Of a stretch of DNA of 10,310 bases, positions 1-9,569 are shown in pieces. Both the position numbers and the translations under genes were made by a program. The notes beneath the pieces were generated by a model. The model was given only the letters and a program-made list of their open reading frames with translations. It had not been told where the DNA came from and searched no databases. Position 1 is the stretch's first letter, and every line of letters begins with the position of its first letter. Source of the stretch: Myxococcales bacterium (lineage in GTDB: Bacteria; Desulfobacterota_B; Binatia; UBA1149; SPBQ01); the NCBI GenBank assembly GCA_004525875.1, contig SPBQ01000040.1, forward strand, positions 1 through 10,310, in the 5' to 3' direction.

Positions 1-584
1 ATTTCGAACCGTTCATCCACGAGCTCAACGATCTGCTCTCCTACAACAAGATCTTCGTCGAGCGGCTGGCGAACGTGGCGCCCGTCTCGGCGGAGCTGGC
101 GATCAGTTACAACCTGGTCGGCCCCAATCTCCGAGCTAGCGGGGTCGAGTACGATCTGCGCAAGAACCGCCCCTACAGCGTCTACGGAGAGTTCGAGTTC
201 GAGGTGCCGGTGGGCTCCGGCGAGCAGGGTGCCGTGGGCGACTGCTGGGACCGCTACATGGTCCGCACGCGCGAGTGCCTGCAGGCGTGCTGGAGCCTCA
301 GGCAGGCGCTCGACCAGATCCCCGAGGGGCCCGTGATCGCGAAGGTCCCGCGCAACTTCAAGCCCGCGGCCGGTGATGCCCATATCCGCGTCGAAGGCGC
401 CCGCGGCGATATGAACTGGTACGTCGCCTCCGACGGCAGCGAGTACCCGTACCGGGTCCACATCCACACCGGGTCGTTCGCGGCCATGTCGATCATCGAG
501 GAGATCAGCGCCGGCATGATGATCGCCGACCTCGTTGCCATCATCGCGAGCCTCGACATCGTCGCACCCGAGGTCGACAGGTAG
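1..584 (+). CDS. nuoD: NADH-quinone oxidoreductase subunit D, C-terminal part (5' end outside window)
   Basis: This is the 3' part of the 49-kDa subunit of complex I, which sits in the cytoplasmic connecting arm and forms the quinone-binding pocket with NuoB and NuoH. The reading frame is open from the first complete codon at position 3, so the gene starts upstream; about 193 codons are visible. The text LRASGVEYDLRKNRPYS, the following YxxFxFxVPVG-like stretch, GDCWDRYMVR, the ALDQIPEGP segment and the terminal IADLVAIIASLDIV are typical of the family. The quinone-contacting His and Tyr lie in the missing N-terminal half and cannot be checked. The last residues read APEVDR where many family members have a Gly before EVDR, and HTGSF replaces the common (A/S)PSF; this looks like lineage variation rather than decay. 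The stop TAG is at 582-584, three bases before nuoH. Identification is very secure. Confidence 0.96.
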   Translation, partial: FEPFIHELNDLLSYNKIFVERLANVAPVSAELAISYNLVGPNLRASGVEYDLRKNRPYSVYGEFEFEVPVGSGEQGAVGDCWDRYMVRTRECLQACWSLRQALDQIPEGPVIAKVPRNFKPAAGDAHIRVEGARGDMNWYVASDGSEYPYRVHIHTGSFAAMSIIEEISAGMMIADLVAIIASLDIVAPEVDR

Positions 585-587
585 ATC

Positions 588-1781
588 GTGCAATCTTTCC
601 TCGACGGTCTTATCGGGTCGGCGACCGGCCTGGAGAAGGAGCTGGCATATCTGGTCGGTATGCTCGTGTTCGGCGCCATCGTCGTGTTCGGTTTCATCCT
701 CCCGATGGCCGGCATCACGAGCTGGCTCGAACGCAGGGTATGGGCACGCATCCAGTCTCGGATCGGACCGAACCGTGTGGGCCCGTACGGCTTTCTGCAA
801 TGGCTGGCGGACGGTCTGAAGAATCTGCTCAAAGAGGATGTAGTTCCTGAAGCCGTGGACGCGCGCCTGTTCCGGCTCGCGCCTTACGTCGTCGTCACCG
901 GCTTCGTCGCGGCGTTCGTCGCGGTCCCGTTCGCCGGCAGCCTGATCATCGCCGACCTCAATATCGGCATCCTCTATATCACGGCCGTCACGTCGTTGGT
1001 GGTGGTCGGCATCCTGATGGCCGGATGGTCGTCGAACAACAAGTGGTCGATGCTGGGCGGCATCCGCTCGGCGACGCAGATCGTGAGCTATGAGATCCCG
1101 GCCGGACTCGCCATCTTCCCCGCAGTCCTGCTGTCGGGCACGCTGTCGATGCAGGGCATCATCGGTGCGCAGGGCTGGCAGCCGCACATGTGGCACATGT
1201 TCCACAGCCCGTTCACGCTCGCGGCGTTCCTCCTGTTCTTCGTCTCCGCGCTCGCCGAGGGTAACCGCACGCCGTTCGATCTGCCGGAGGAGGAGTCGGA
1301 GCTCGTCGCCGGCTTTGCGACCGAGTACAGCGGCATGCGCTCGTTGCTGTTCTTCCTGGCCGAGTGGGGCAACCTCTACCTGATCGGTGCCCTGGTAGCG
1401 ACGCTGTATCTCGGCGGCTGGCAGGTTCCGCAGTTCACCGGCAACACCGTGCTGCTCGCGCTTGCGCAGTTCGGCACATTCTTCCTGAAGGCCTATTTCT
1501 TCGTGTTCGTCGCGATGTGGGTCCGCGCAACGCTTCCTCGCGTACGCGTCGATCAGCTGATGTCGATGTGCTGGAAGTACATGGTCCCGATCGGCCTGGT
1601 ATGCGTCATCGGCACGGCCAGCGTCATGGTGGCTTTCCCCCACGGGAACGAGACGCTGCGCATGGTGATGGTCGGCTTGGTGCTGCTGGTGGTGCTGAGG
1701 TTCTTCGTGCGGGTGCGCTATCACCTCCGGCGGTCGAAAGGAGTCGGTTTGCAGCGGACGGGCGCGGTGGCGAAGAGCTGA
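588..1781 (+). CDS. nuoH: NADH-quinone oxidoreductase subunit H
   Basis: NuoH (ND1 homologue) anchors the peripheral arm of complex I to the membrane arm and forms the entry channel for quinone. The 397-aa product is hydrophobic with many membrane segments. Family signatures are visible: ERR (48-50) and RIGPNRVGP (58-66) in the first cytoplasmic loop, then AEGNR (223-227) followed by PFDLPEEESELVAGF and EYSGM, the acidic loop that lines the quinone chamber. The start is GTG at 588, three bases after the nuoD stop, with a weak purine stretch (AGGTAG) overlapping the end of nuoD. No better start exists before the conserved region. The protein is about 70 aa longer than E. coli NuoH (325 aa); part of the excess is a C-terminal hydrophobic segment (about 358-372) and a basic tail rich in Arg/Lys (about 373-397). 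Function is secure; the start is probable. Confidence 0.97.
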   Translation: MQSFLDGLIGSATGLEKELAYLVGMLVFGAIVVFGFILPMAGITSWLERRVWARIQSRIGPNRVGPYGFLQWLADGLKNLLKEDVVPEAVDARLFRLAPYVVVTGFVAAFVAVPFAGSLIIADLNIGILYITAVTSLVVVGILMAGWSSNNKWSMLGGIRSATQIVSYEIPAGLAIFPAVLLSGTLSMQGIIGAQGWQPHMWHMFHSPFTLAAFLLFFVSALAEGNRTPFDLPEEESELVAGFATEYSGMRSLLFFLAEWGNLYLIGALVATLYLGGWQVPQFTGNTVLLALAQFGTFFLKAYFFVFVAMWVRATLPRVRVDQLMSMCWKYMVPIGLVCVIGTASVMVAFPHGNETLRMVMVGLVLLVVLRFFVRVRYHLRRSKGVGLQRTGAVAKS

Positions 1782-1793
1782 GGCGGGCGACCG

Positions 1794-2384
1794 ATGACGG
1801 CCTACATCCGAAATGTCTACTCGTCGCTCGCGACAACGTTCGAGGGGATGTCGATCACCTTCTCGCACTTCTTCCGCAAGCCGTACACGGTCCAGTATCC
1901 CGACCGCATCCCGCTCCCGGTCCAGGACACGCTGCCGTACCGCTACCGCGGCCTGCTCGAGGTCGACCTCGAGATTTGCACCGGTTGCCTGGCGTGCGAG
2001 CGCGCCTGCCCGATTGACTGCATCATCATCGGCGCGAAGAAGGATCCAGCCACGAAGGCCATGATCCTCGATCGTTTCGACATCGACATGGCCAAGTGCA
2101 TGTACTGCGGGCTGTGTTCGGAGCCGTGCCCGACCGGCTCGATCCACCACACACGTGAGTTCGAGGGCTCGGACTACTCGCTCGAGAGCATGGTTCGCCG
2201 GTTCGTGAAGGTTCCGGTCGAGGCCTACAAGCCGAAGAAGTCGGGCGAGGACGATCCGGCGATCGTTCCCATCCTCGAACGCGGGATGCGCTACATCGAG
2301 GAGTTTGCGCAGCCGGAGGATTCCAAGGCAGCCAAGGCGGCCCAGGCTGAAAAGGCTGGGGCCCCGAGCGGAGGCGAGGCCTGA
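1794..2384 (+). CDS. nuoI: NADH-quinone oxidoreductase subunit I (2x[4Fe-4S] ferredoxin-like)
   Basis: NuoI (TYKY homologue) carries clusters N6a and N6b, which pass electrons from the hydrophilic arm to the terminal cluster N2 in NuoB. The 196-aa product has two complete CxxCxxCxxxCP motifs: Cys62/65/68/72 in CTGCLACERACP and Cys102/105/108/112 in CMYCGLCSEPCP. The N-terminal 35 residues are the amphipathic segment that lies on the membrane in this family, ending in YTVQYPDR. The C-terminal 25 or so residues are rich in Ala, Lys and Glu, look disordered and go beyond the conserved core. The gene starts with ATG 12 nt after nuoH, behind a GAGGCGGG purine stretch, and its TGA touches the nuoJ start. 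Nothing suggests loss of function. Confidence 0.97.
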   Translation: MTAYIRNVYSSLATTFEGMSITFSHFFRKPYTVQYPDRIPLPVQDTLPYRYRGLLEVDLEICTGCLACERACPIDCIIIGAKKDPATKAMILDRFDIDMAKCMYCGLCSEPCPTGSIHHTREFEGSDYSLESMVRRFVKVPVEAYKPKKSGEDDPAIVPILERGMRYIEEFAQPEDSKAAKAAQAEKAGAPSGGEA

Positions 2385-2915
2385 ATGATGGAAGGATTGT
2401 CGCTGTCGGCCGTCGTCTTCTACCTTCTGGCCACCGTGACCGTGGTCGGTGCGGGTGGTGTCGCGTTCTCGAAGAACATCATCTACTCGGCGCTATCGCT
2501 GATGGTCTCGTTCCTGGGCGTCGCGGGCCTCTACGTCGTACTCAACGCTGATTTCGTGGCCGGCGTCCAGGTTCTCATCTACGTCGGCGGAGTCCTGGTG
2601 CTCACCCTGTTCGCCGTCATGCTCACGGCCCACATCCAGGAAGTCGAGGTTTCGAACCGTGCCGTCGGGCGGGTGCCGGCCCTGATCCTAGTCGCCGGCG
2701 CCTTCGTTGTGCTCAACGCGGCGTTTCGTTCGGCCTCCTGGCACCGGGAGCCGCTCGAGCAATTGGGATCGTCGGCTGCTGCGGTCGGCAACGCGTTGCT
2801 GACGACGTACATTCTACCGTTCGAGCTGGCGTCGATCGTTCTGCTGTCGGTGCTGGTCGGCGCCGTCGTGCTCTCGAGGAAGGAGCTGAGCGAGGAGAGG
2901 GGTTCGCAGCCCTAG
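2385..2915 (+). CDS. nuoJ: NADH-quinone oxidoreductase subunit J
   Basis: NuoJ (ND6 homologue) is a membrane-arm subunit next to NuoH and NuoK; its third helix contains the pi-bulge implicated in coupling quinone reduction to pumping. The 176-aa product has about five hydrophobic segments. The family core is clear at residues 54-81: NADFVAGVQVLIYVGGVLVL, with Tyr66 and the glycines at 68-69 at the pi-bulge position. Two adjacent ATG codons (2385 and 2388) could start the gene. The first directly follows the nuoI TGA. GAGG at 2376-2379 lies 5 nt from the first ATG and 8 nt from the second, so 2388 is a real alternative; the difference is one Met. Translational coupling to nuoI is likely. Confidence 0.95.
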   Translation: MMEGLSLSAVVFYLLATVTVVGAGGVAFSKNIIYSALSLMVSFLGVAGLYVVLNADFVAGVQVLIYVGGVLVLTLFAVMLTAHIQEVEVSNRAVGRVPALILVAGAFVVLNAAFRSASWHREPLEQLGSSAAAVGNALLTTYILPFELASIVLLSVLVGAVVLSRKELSEERGSQP

Positions 2916-2932
2916 CGGTTGCCGGGGGGACG

Positions 2933-3247
2933 ATGTTCGGACAGATAGGACTACATCACTTCCTGGCCGTCGGGCTGACGCTGTTTTGCGCGGGGCTGTA
3001 CTGCGTGCTGACCCGCCGCAACGCCATCGGCGTGCTGATGGGCGTGGAACTCATCCTCAACGCCGCGAACGTCAACTACATCGCGTTCTCGCGCTTCAGC
3101 GCGGGCAGCTACGACGGTCACGTATTCTCGATCTTCGTGATCATGCTGGCCGCCGCCGAGGCCGCGATCGGTCTGGCGATCGTTCTGGCCATCTACCGGC
3201 GTTTCCACTCGATCGACGTCGCCGACATGCAGCAGCTGCACGGGTAA
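2933..3247 (+). CDS. nuoK: NADH-quinone oxidoreductase subunit K
   Basis: NuoK (ND4L homologue) is a small three-helix membrane subunit of complex I; its two buried glutamates form part of the central hydrophilic axis for proton transfer. The 104-aa product has the usual length (about 100 aa). Both glutamates are in place: Glu39 in GVELILNAANVN and Glu76 in AAAEAAIGLAIV, equivalent to E. coli Glu36 and Glu72. The ATG at 2933 follows a run of six G and GA at 2924-2930, a close-spaced ribosome-binding site. It lies 17 nt after nuoJ and 4 nt before nuoL. Confidence 0.97.
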   Translation: MFGQIGLHHFLAVGLTLFCAGLYCVLTRRNAIGVLMGVELILNAANVNYIAFSRFSAGSYDGHVFSIFVIMLAAAEAAIGLAIVLAIYRRFHSIDVADMQQLHG

Positions 3248-3251
3248 CGGG

Positions 3252-5333
<2,082 letters not shown>

Positions 5334-5351
5334 TTCGAGGGGAATCCACGA

Positions 5352-6854
5352 ATGGACAACATTCTCACCTACATGACCTTCATCCCGCTGGCCGGGATGT
5401 TTGCCGTCATGGCGATACCCCGCGACAGGCACAATCTGATTCGTCAGGTGTCGCTCGCGGCCACCATTCCGCCGTTGCTGATGGCGATCTGGCTATTCGC
5501 GAACTTCGATCGCACCACGGCCGACTTCCAGTTCATGCAGCGCATGCCCTGGCTGCCCTCGTTCAACATTCAGTTCATCATGGGGATCGACGGGCTGTCG
5601 GTGACGATGGTCCTTCTGACCGCGCTGCTCTGCCCGATCTGCCTGCTGTCGTCGTGGAACATCGAGAAGGGCGTGAAGGGCTACCACATGCTCTTCCTGC
5701 TGCTCAACACCGCGATGATGGGCGTCTTCTGCGCACTCGACTTCTTCCTGTTCTTCATCTTCTGGGAAGTCATGCTGCTGCCGATGTACTTTCTCATCGG
5801 GGTCTGGGGCGGTCCGCGGCGCGAGTACGCCGCGATCAAGTTCTTCCTGTACACGCAGCTAGGCGGCGTTTTGATGCTGATCTCGATGCTGGCGCTGTAC
5901 TTCTACAACGGCCCGCATACCTTCAACATGACCAGCCTGATGGCGAACGCGAGCACGTACGCGCGGGGCTTCCAGTTAATCGTCTGGATCGCCCTGTTCA
6001 TCGGCTTCGCGATCAAGATCCCGGCCTTCCCGTTCCACACCTGGCTGCCTGACGCTCACGTGGAGGCACCGACAGCGATCTCGGTGATTCTCGCCGGCGT
6101 GCTGCTCAAGATGGGCACGTACGGGATCCTTCGAATCAACTACCCGATGTTGCCACTCGCCACACAGGAATGTGCGTTCTGGGCGCTCGCGGCGCTGGGG
6201 ACCTGGGGCGTCGTCTACGGCGCGCTCTGCGCGATGGCGCAGACCGACATGAAGAAGCTCGTCGCCTACTCGAGCATCTCACACATGGGCTACGTCATGC
6301 TCGGCATGGCGACGCTGACACCGCAGGGGATCAACGGCGCGGTGTTGCAGATGTTCAACCACGGGACGATTACGGCGATGCTGTTCCTGCTCGTCGGTGT
6401 GGTCTACGACCGGGCGCATCACCGCAATATCGACGGCTTCGGCGGCCTCGCCAGTGTCATGCCGACCTACACCGGCATCATGTCGATCGCGTTCTTCGCC
6501 GCGCTCGGCTTGCCGGGACTCTCGGCGTTCATCTCCGAGGCGCTCGTTTTCCTCGGTGCCTGGCAGTACAGCCCGCCGCTGACGATCATCGCAGCCAGCT
6601 CGGTCGTGTTGACGGCCGGCTACATGCTCTGGCTTCTGCAACGAGTCTGGCTCGGTCCGGTGAACGAGAAGTACGCCGACATGCCCGACGTGACGTCGCG
6701 CGAGATCGTGACACTGGTTCCGCTGGCGATCATCGTCTTGATCCTCGGCGTCCAGCCCCACTTCGTTCTCGACCTGATCAATCCGACGCTCCTCGCCATC
6801 AACCACACCGTCTCGGCGGCGAACGCCGTCGCCCAGGCGACGGTTCTTCCGTAA
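5352..6854 (+). CDS. nuoM: NADH-quinone oxidoreductase subunit M
   Basis: NuoM (ND4 homologue) is the middle antiporter-like proton pump of the complex I membrane arm. The 500-aa product has the usual length and a standard 14-helix hydrophobic profile. The essential charged residues are visible: Glu139 in FWEVMLLPMYFLIGVWGG (E. coli Glu144) and Lys222 in GFAIKIPAFPFHTWLPDAHV (E. coli Lys234), followed by EAPTAISVILAGVLLKMGTYG and AYSSISHMGYVMLG, which are typical of the family. The ATG at 5352 is preceded by GAGGGG at 5337-5342, the best ribosome-binding site in the operon, which supports this start. It follows nuoL by 18 nt and precedes nuoN by 9 nt. No oddities were seen. Confidence 0.97.
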   Translation: MDNILTYMTFIPLAGMFAVMAIPRDRHNLIRQVSLAATIPPLLMAIWLFANFDRTTADFQFMQRMPWLPSFNIQFIMGIDGLSVTMVLLTALLCPICLLSSWNIEKGVKGYHMLFLLLNTAMMGVFCALDFFLFFIFWEVMLLPMYFLIGVWGGPRREYAAIKFFLYTQLGGVLMLISMLALYFYNGPHTFNMTSLMANASTYARGFQLIVWIALFIGFAIKIPAFPFHTWLPDAHVEAPTAISVILAGVLLKMGTYGILRINYPMLPLATQECAFWALAALGTWGVVYGALCAMAQTDMKKLVAYSSISHMGYVMLGMATLTPQGINGAVLQMFNHGTITAMLFLLVGVVYDRAHHRNIDGFGGLASVMPTYTGIMSIAFFAALGLPGLSAFISEALVFLGAWQYSPPLTIIAASSVVLTAGYMLWLLQRVWLGPVNEKYADMPDVTSREIVTLVPLAIIVLILGVQPHFVLDLINPTLLAINHTVSAANAVAQATVLP

Positions 6855-6863
6855 GGCATCGAA

Positions 6864-8342
6864 GTGGACCTCGGAAGCGTACAGAGCGTTGCGTACTCGC
6901 TGCCTGAAGGCATCCTCGCAGTCGCCCTCGTCCTGATTCTGATGATGGAGGTCCTCATCCGCCGCAAGGACATGCACGGCTATTGGGCTCTGCTGGCCGT
7001 GGCCGGGGCCTGCGCGGCGGGTGCGATGCAGGCCGGCGGCCCCCAGGGCTGGCTGTTCAACCGGATGGTCGCCCTCGATTCCTTCGCGATCTTCTTCAAG
7101 ATCGTTCTCGGGCTGGCCGCGGTGGGCGCAGTCTGGATGTCGCTGGGCTCGAAGGAGCTCGAGGACGAGAACCCGGGCGAGTACTACGTGATCCTCCTCG
7201 CCTGTACGCTGGGCATGTTCTACATGGCGTCGGCGGCGAACCTCTTGATGGCCTATCTCGCCCTCGAGTTCGTCAGCCAGACCTCCTATATCCTGTCGGG
7301 TTTCCTCAAGCAGAACCGTCGTTCGAGTGAGGCCGCGCTCAAGTACCTGATCTATGGAGGTGTCGCCTCCGGGGTGATGGTGTACGGCATGAGCCTGATC
7401 TTCGGGCTCACGGGCTCGCTCGACTATGCCGTCATCGGCGAGCGGCTGGCGGCCGGCGAGGGAAATGCGCCGGTGATCTACGTGGCGCTGGTGCTCATTC
7501 TGGCCGGGTTCGGCTACAAGATCTCGATGGTGCCCTTCCACATGTGGGCGCCCGACGTCTATGAAGGGGCGCCGCTACCAGTGACGGCCTTCCTGGCCGT
7601 CGGCTCCAAAGCCGCGGGCATCGCGATGCTCGTCCGCTTCTTCTACCCCGGTGTCTCCTCGCTCGGCGGCGACGGCATCTGGGTCCCGATCGAAGGCGTC
7701 GACTGGCAGGGACTGATGATCGTCGTTGCCTGCGTCACCATGACGCTCGGCAACCTGGCCGCCATCCGCCAGGACAACGTCAAGCGCCTGCTCGCCTACT
7801 CCTCGGTGGCACACGCCGGCTACATGCTGATGGGATTCGTGGCGCTTTCGAACCAGGGCCTGCAGGCGATGCTGTTCTACGTGATCGCCTACTACATCAT
7901 GAACCTGGGGGCGTTCGCCGTCTTGCTCATGGTGCTGAACCGCTCGGGCCGCGAGGACATCGAGGCGTTCCGGGGCCTGGCCTGGCGCGGCGGCGCGCTA
8001 CCGGCCGTGGCTATGGCGATCTTCCTCTTCTCGCTGGCCGGGCTACCGCCAACGGCCGGATTCATTGGCAAGTTCTATCTGTTCGCGGCGATCATCAAGG
8101 AGCACATGTATGTGCTCGCGCTGGTCGCGGGCGTGAACACCGCCATCGGCCTGTACTATTATGCGCGCATCGTCCGGGCGATGTTCCTCGACCTACCCGC
8201 CGAGGGTGATCCAACGATGACGATCGACATGCACAACTCGGTGCTGGTCGGTGCGCTCGTCGTGTTCACGGTGGTGTTCGGCGTGTACTGGGCGCCCGTC
8301 TCCTCGCTGGCCGCCCGTTCGTTGCTGTTCATCGGAGGCTAG
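6864..8342 (+). CDS. nuoN: NADH-quinone oxidoreductase subunit N
   Basis: NuoN (ND2 homologue) is the antiporter-like pump closest to the quinone end of the membrane arm and is normally the last gene of nuo operons, as here. The 492-aa product shows the expected residues: Glu135 in YLALEFVSQTSYILSGF (E. coli Glu133), Lys219 in GFGYKISMVPFHMWAPDVYE (E. coli Lys217), then GSKAAG, AYSSVAHAGYMLMG and LAGLPPTAGFIGKFYLF. The start is GTG at 6864, with AAGG at 6853-6856 overlapping the nuoM stop codon as a modest ribosome-binding site. There is no ATG before the first helix, so GTG is the sensible choice. The stop is TAG at 8340-8342. Confidence 0.96.
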   Translation: MDLGSVQSVAYSLPEGILAVALVLILMMEVLIRRKDMHGYWALLAVAGACAAGAMQAGGPQGWLFNRMVALDSFAIFFKIVLGLAAVGAVWMSLGSKELEDENPGEYYVILLACTLGMFYMASAANLLMAYLALEFVSQTSYILSGFLKQNRRSSEAALKYLIYGGVASGVMVYGMSLIFGLTGSLDYAVIGERLAAGEGNAPVIYVALVLILAGFGYKISMVPFHMWAPDVYEGAPLPVTAFLAVGSKAAGIAMLVRFFYPGVSSLGGDGIWVPIEGVDWQGLMIVVACVTMTLGNLAAIRQDNVKRLLAYSSVAHAGYMLMGFVALSNQGLQAMLFYVIAYYIMNLGAFAVLLMVLNRSGREDIEAFRGLAWRGGALPAVAMAIFLFSLAGLPPTAGFIGKFYLFAAIIKEHMYVLALVAGVNTAIGLYYYARIVRAMFLDLPAEGDPTMTIDMHNSVLVGALVVFTVVFGVYWAPVSSLAARSLLFIGG

Positions 8343-8499
8343 CTCGAGCGCGCCGGCTAGCGTGAACGAAGCTCACTCGCCAGCTCCCGGTTGAGATACC
8401 CGCCTCTTCGCCACTTCGTCCCGTTGATTTTCGCGTCTCGGGACCCTGGGCTTCAGGCGTCCTTGCCGCTCGCCGCGCGGGTAGGAGGCAAAGCACGAG
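8343..8499. other. Intergenic gap between nuoN and the Rieske gene
   Basis: This 157-nt gap is the first real break after the tightly packed nuo genes, so the operon probably ends near here. I see no strong intrinsic terminator: the best stem is GTGA/TCAC near 8361-8375 with a bulged extension and no T-tract. A TTGAGA at 8391-8396 resembles a -35 box but has no matching -10 element at normal spacing. Whether the Rieske gene has its own promoter or is read through from nuo cannot be decided from sequence. No small ORF with a credible ribosome-binding site was found. Confidence 0.5.
8483..8488 (+). promoter_or_regulatory. Shine-Dalgarno site of the Rieske gene
   Basis: A perfect AGGAGG lies 11 nt upstream of the ATG at 8500. 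The spacing is slightly long but usable. It fixes the start of the Rieske oxygenase at 8500 and shows that the gene is translated independently of nuoN. Confidence 0.75.
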
Positions 8500-9480
8500 A
8501 TGAGATCCCGATCTGCCATCGGTCTCCCCATACCGTACGGCTGGTACTGCGTCGGCTACGGCGATGAGCTGGAGTGCGCCGGAATTCAGCGGCTGCGCTA
8601 CTTTGGAAAAGACCTGGTGATCTTTCGGGGCATCGACGGTGTCGCCGGCCTCGTCGACGCCTACTGTCCGCACCTCGGTGCGAACCTCGGCTACGGTCGC
8701 GTCGATGAGGCTGGACTACATTGCCCGTTTCACGGGTGGACGTTCGACGCCGCCGGCTACTGTGTCGACATCCCCTACGCGCGTCGGCTTCCGCCCTCGC
8801 TCCGGGGTCGACCGAGCCTCGGGACCTATCCTCTAGTCGAGCAGAACGGCTTCCTCTGGGCCTGGTATCACCCGCACGGCACCGATCCGTCGTTCCCGCT
8901 CCAGGAGTTCGAGGAGATCAGCTCGGGCGAATGGACCGACGACGAGAAGCGCGACTGGCACATCGACACACACGTGCAGGAGTCGGGCGAGAATGCCGTC
9001 GACAGCGCGCATTTCCTCCACGTTCACAAGGTGGGCGGGATTCTCTCCAAGCCGGATGTGACGTTCGACGGCCACCGCCGCGTTTCCAACCTCGCCATGG
9101 AGCTCACCCGTATCACTGAGGAGCAGGGCAGGGAGCGCGGGAAGTACGTGGACGGGCGAATCCTCACGATGAGCTCGGGCCCCGGCCAGTCCTGGACGCG
9201 TCAGTTCGGTGTCGCCGACCTGCTCATCATCGGACTCGCGACCCCGGTCGAGCGGGAGCGGATCCACCTGCGCTTCGCATGCTCGGTGCCGAAGGCCCAG
9301 GAGGGATCTCATCGAGTTCTGTCACGGATGATCATCGACAACGCGATTGACCAGGTCGAACAGGACATTCCCATCTGGAAGAACAAAATCTACCAGCCCA
9401 GGCCCGTCCTCTGCGATGGCGACGGCCCCATCGCGCCGTATCGCGAGTGGTTCAGTCAGTTCTACGCGGACGAGTCGTGA
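8500..9480 (+). CDS. Rieske non-heme iron oxygenase, KshA/cholesterol-desaturase-like
   Basis: This is a 326-aa terminal oxygenase that would use a Rieske [2Fe-2S] cluster to feed electrons to a mononuclear Fe(II) site for hydroxylation or desaturation of an organic substrate. The Rieske domain (about 13-125) has Cys56-x-His58 in YCPHLGANLGYG and Cys75-x2-His78 in HCPFHGW. The catalytic domain has the bridging/ligand motif ENAVDSAHFLHVH (Asn165, Asp168, His171, His176); Asp289 in QVEQDIPIWKNK is the likely third iron ligand. The IPYARRLPP linker and the C-terminal QVEQDIPIWKNK resemble 3-ketosteroid 9-alpha-hydroxylase oxygenase (KshA) and DAF-36/Neverland-type sterol desaturases, so a steroid or other polycyclic isoprenoid is the best guess for substrate; this is inference. 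Members need a separate ferredoxin/flavin reductase, and none is next to it. It is cytosolic, with no signal peptide or membrane segment. Confidence 0.88.
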   Translation: MRSRSAIGLPIPYGWYCVGYGDELECAGIQRLRYFGKDLVIFRGIDGVAGLVDAYCPHLGANLGYGRVDEAGLHCPFHGWTFDAAGYCVDIPYARRLPPSLRGRPSLGTYPLVEQNGFLWAWYHPHGTDPSFPLQEFEEISSGEWTDDEKRDWHIDTHVQESGENAVDSAHFLHVHKVGGILSKPDVTFDGHRRVSNLAMELTRITEEQGRERGKYVDGRILTMSSGPGQSWTRQFGVADLLIIGLATPVERERIHLRFACSVPKAQEGSHRVLSRMIIDNAIDQVEQDIPIWKNKIYQPRPVLCDGDGPIAPYREWFSQFYADES

Positions 9481-9530
9481 ACGGCGGGCGGCTCGTGTGG
9501 CACGGGCGGACGCGCGGATTGCCGGTTCAA

Positions 9531-9559
9531 GGCGCCCCTAGGGGCCAGGCCCAGGCGCC
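9531..9559. terminator. GC-rich inverted repeats between convergent genes (possible bidirectional terminator)
   Basis: The 89-nt gap between the convergent Rieske gene (ends 9480) and thioredoxin-like gene (ends 9570) contains GGCGCC at 9531-9536, which can pair with GGCGCC at 9554-9559. It also contains a perfect 12-nt palindrome, GCCCCTAGGGGC, at 9534-9545. The position fits a shared terminator. There is no T-tract on either strand, and the two pairings exclude each other, so termination activity is only a suggestion. Confidence 0.35.
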
Positions 9560-9569
9560 CGAGAATGAG

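Noticed and set aside
6279..7541. 420-codon open frame on the - strand across the nuoM/nuoN junction
   Set aside because: Its product is low in hydrophobic residues and very rich in His, Asp, Glu, Arg and Gln, as expected for the antisense of GC-rich membrane-protein genes. It has no domain or ribosome-binding site and lies opposite two secure genes.
8391..8430. Sigma-70 promoter upstream of the Rieske gene (TTGAGA as -35)
   Set aside because: No -10-like hexamer occurs 16-18 nt downstream.
9518..9536. GGTTCAAGGC, resembling a tRNA T-loop
   Set aside because: The flanking bases do not form a 5-bp T-stem, and no acceptor, D or anticodon stem is found around it.
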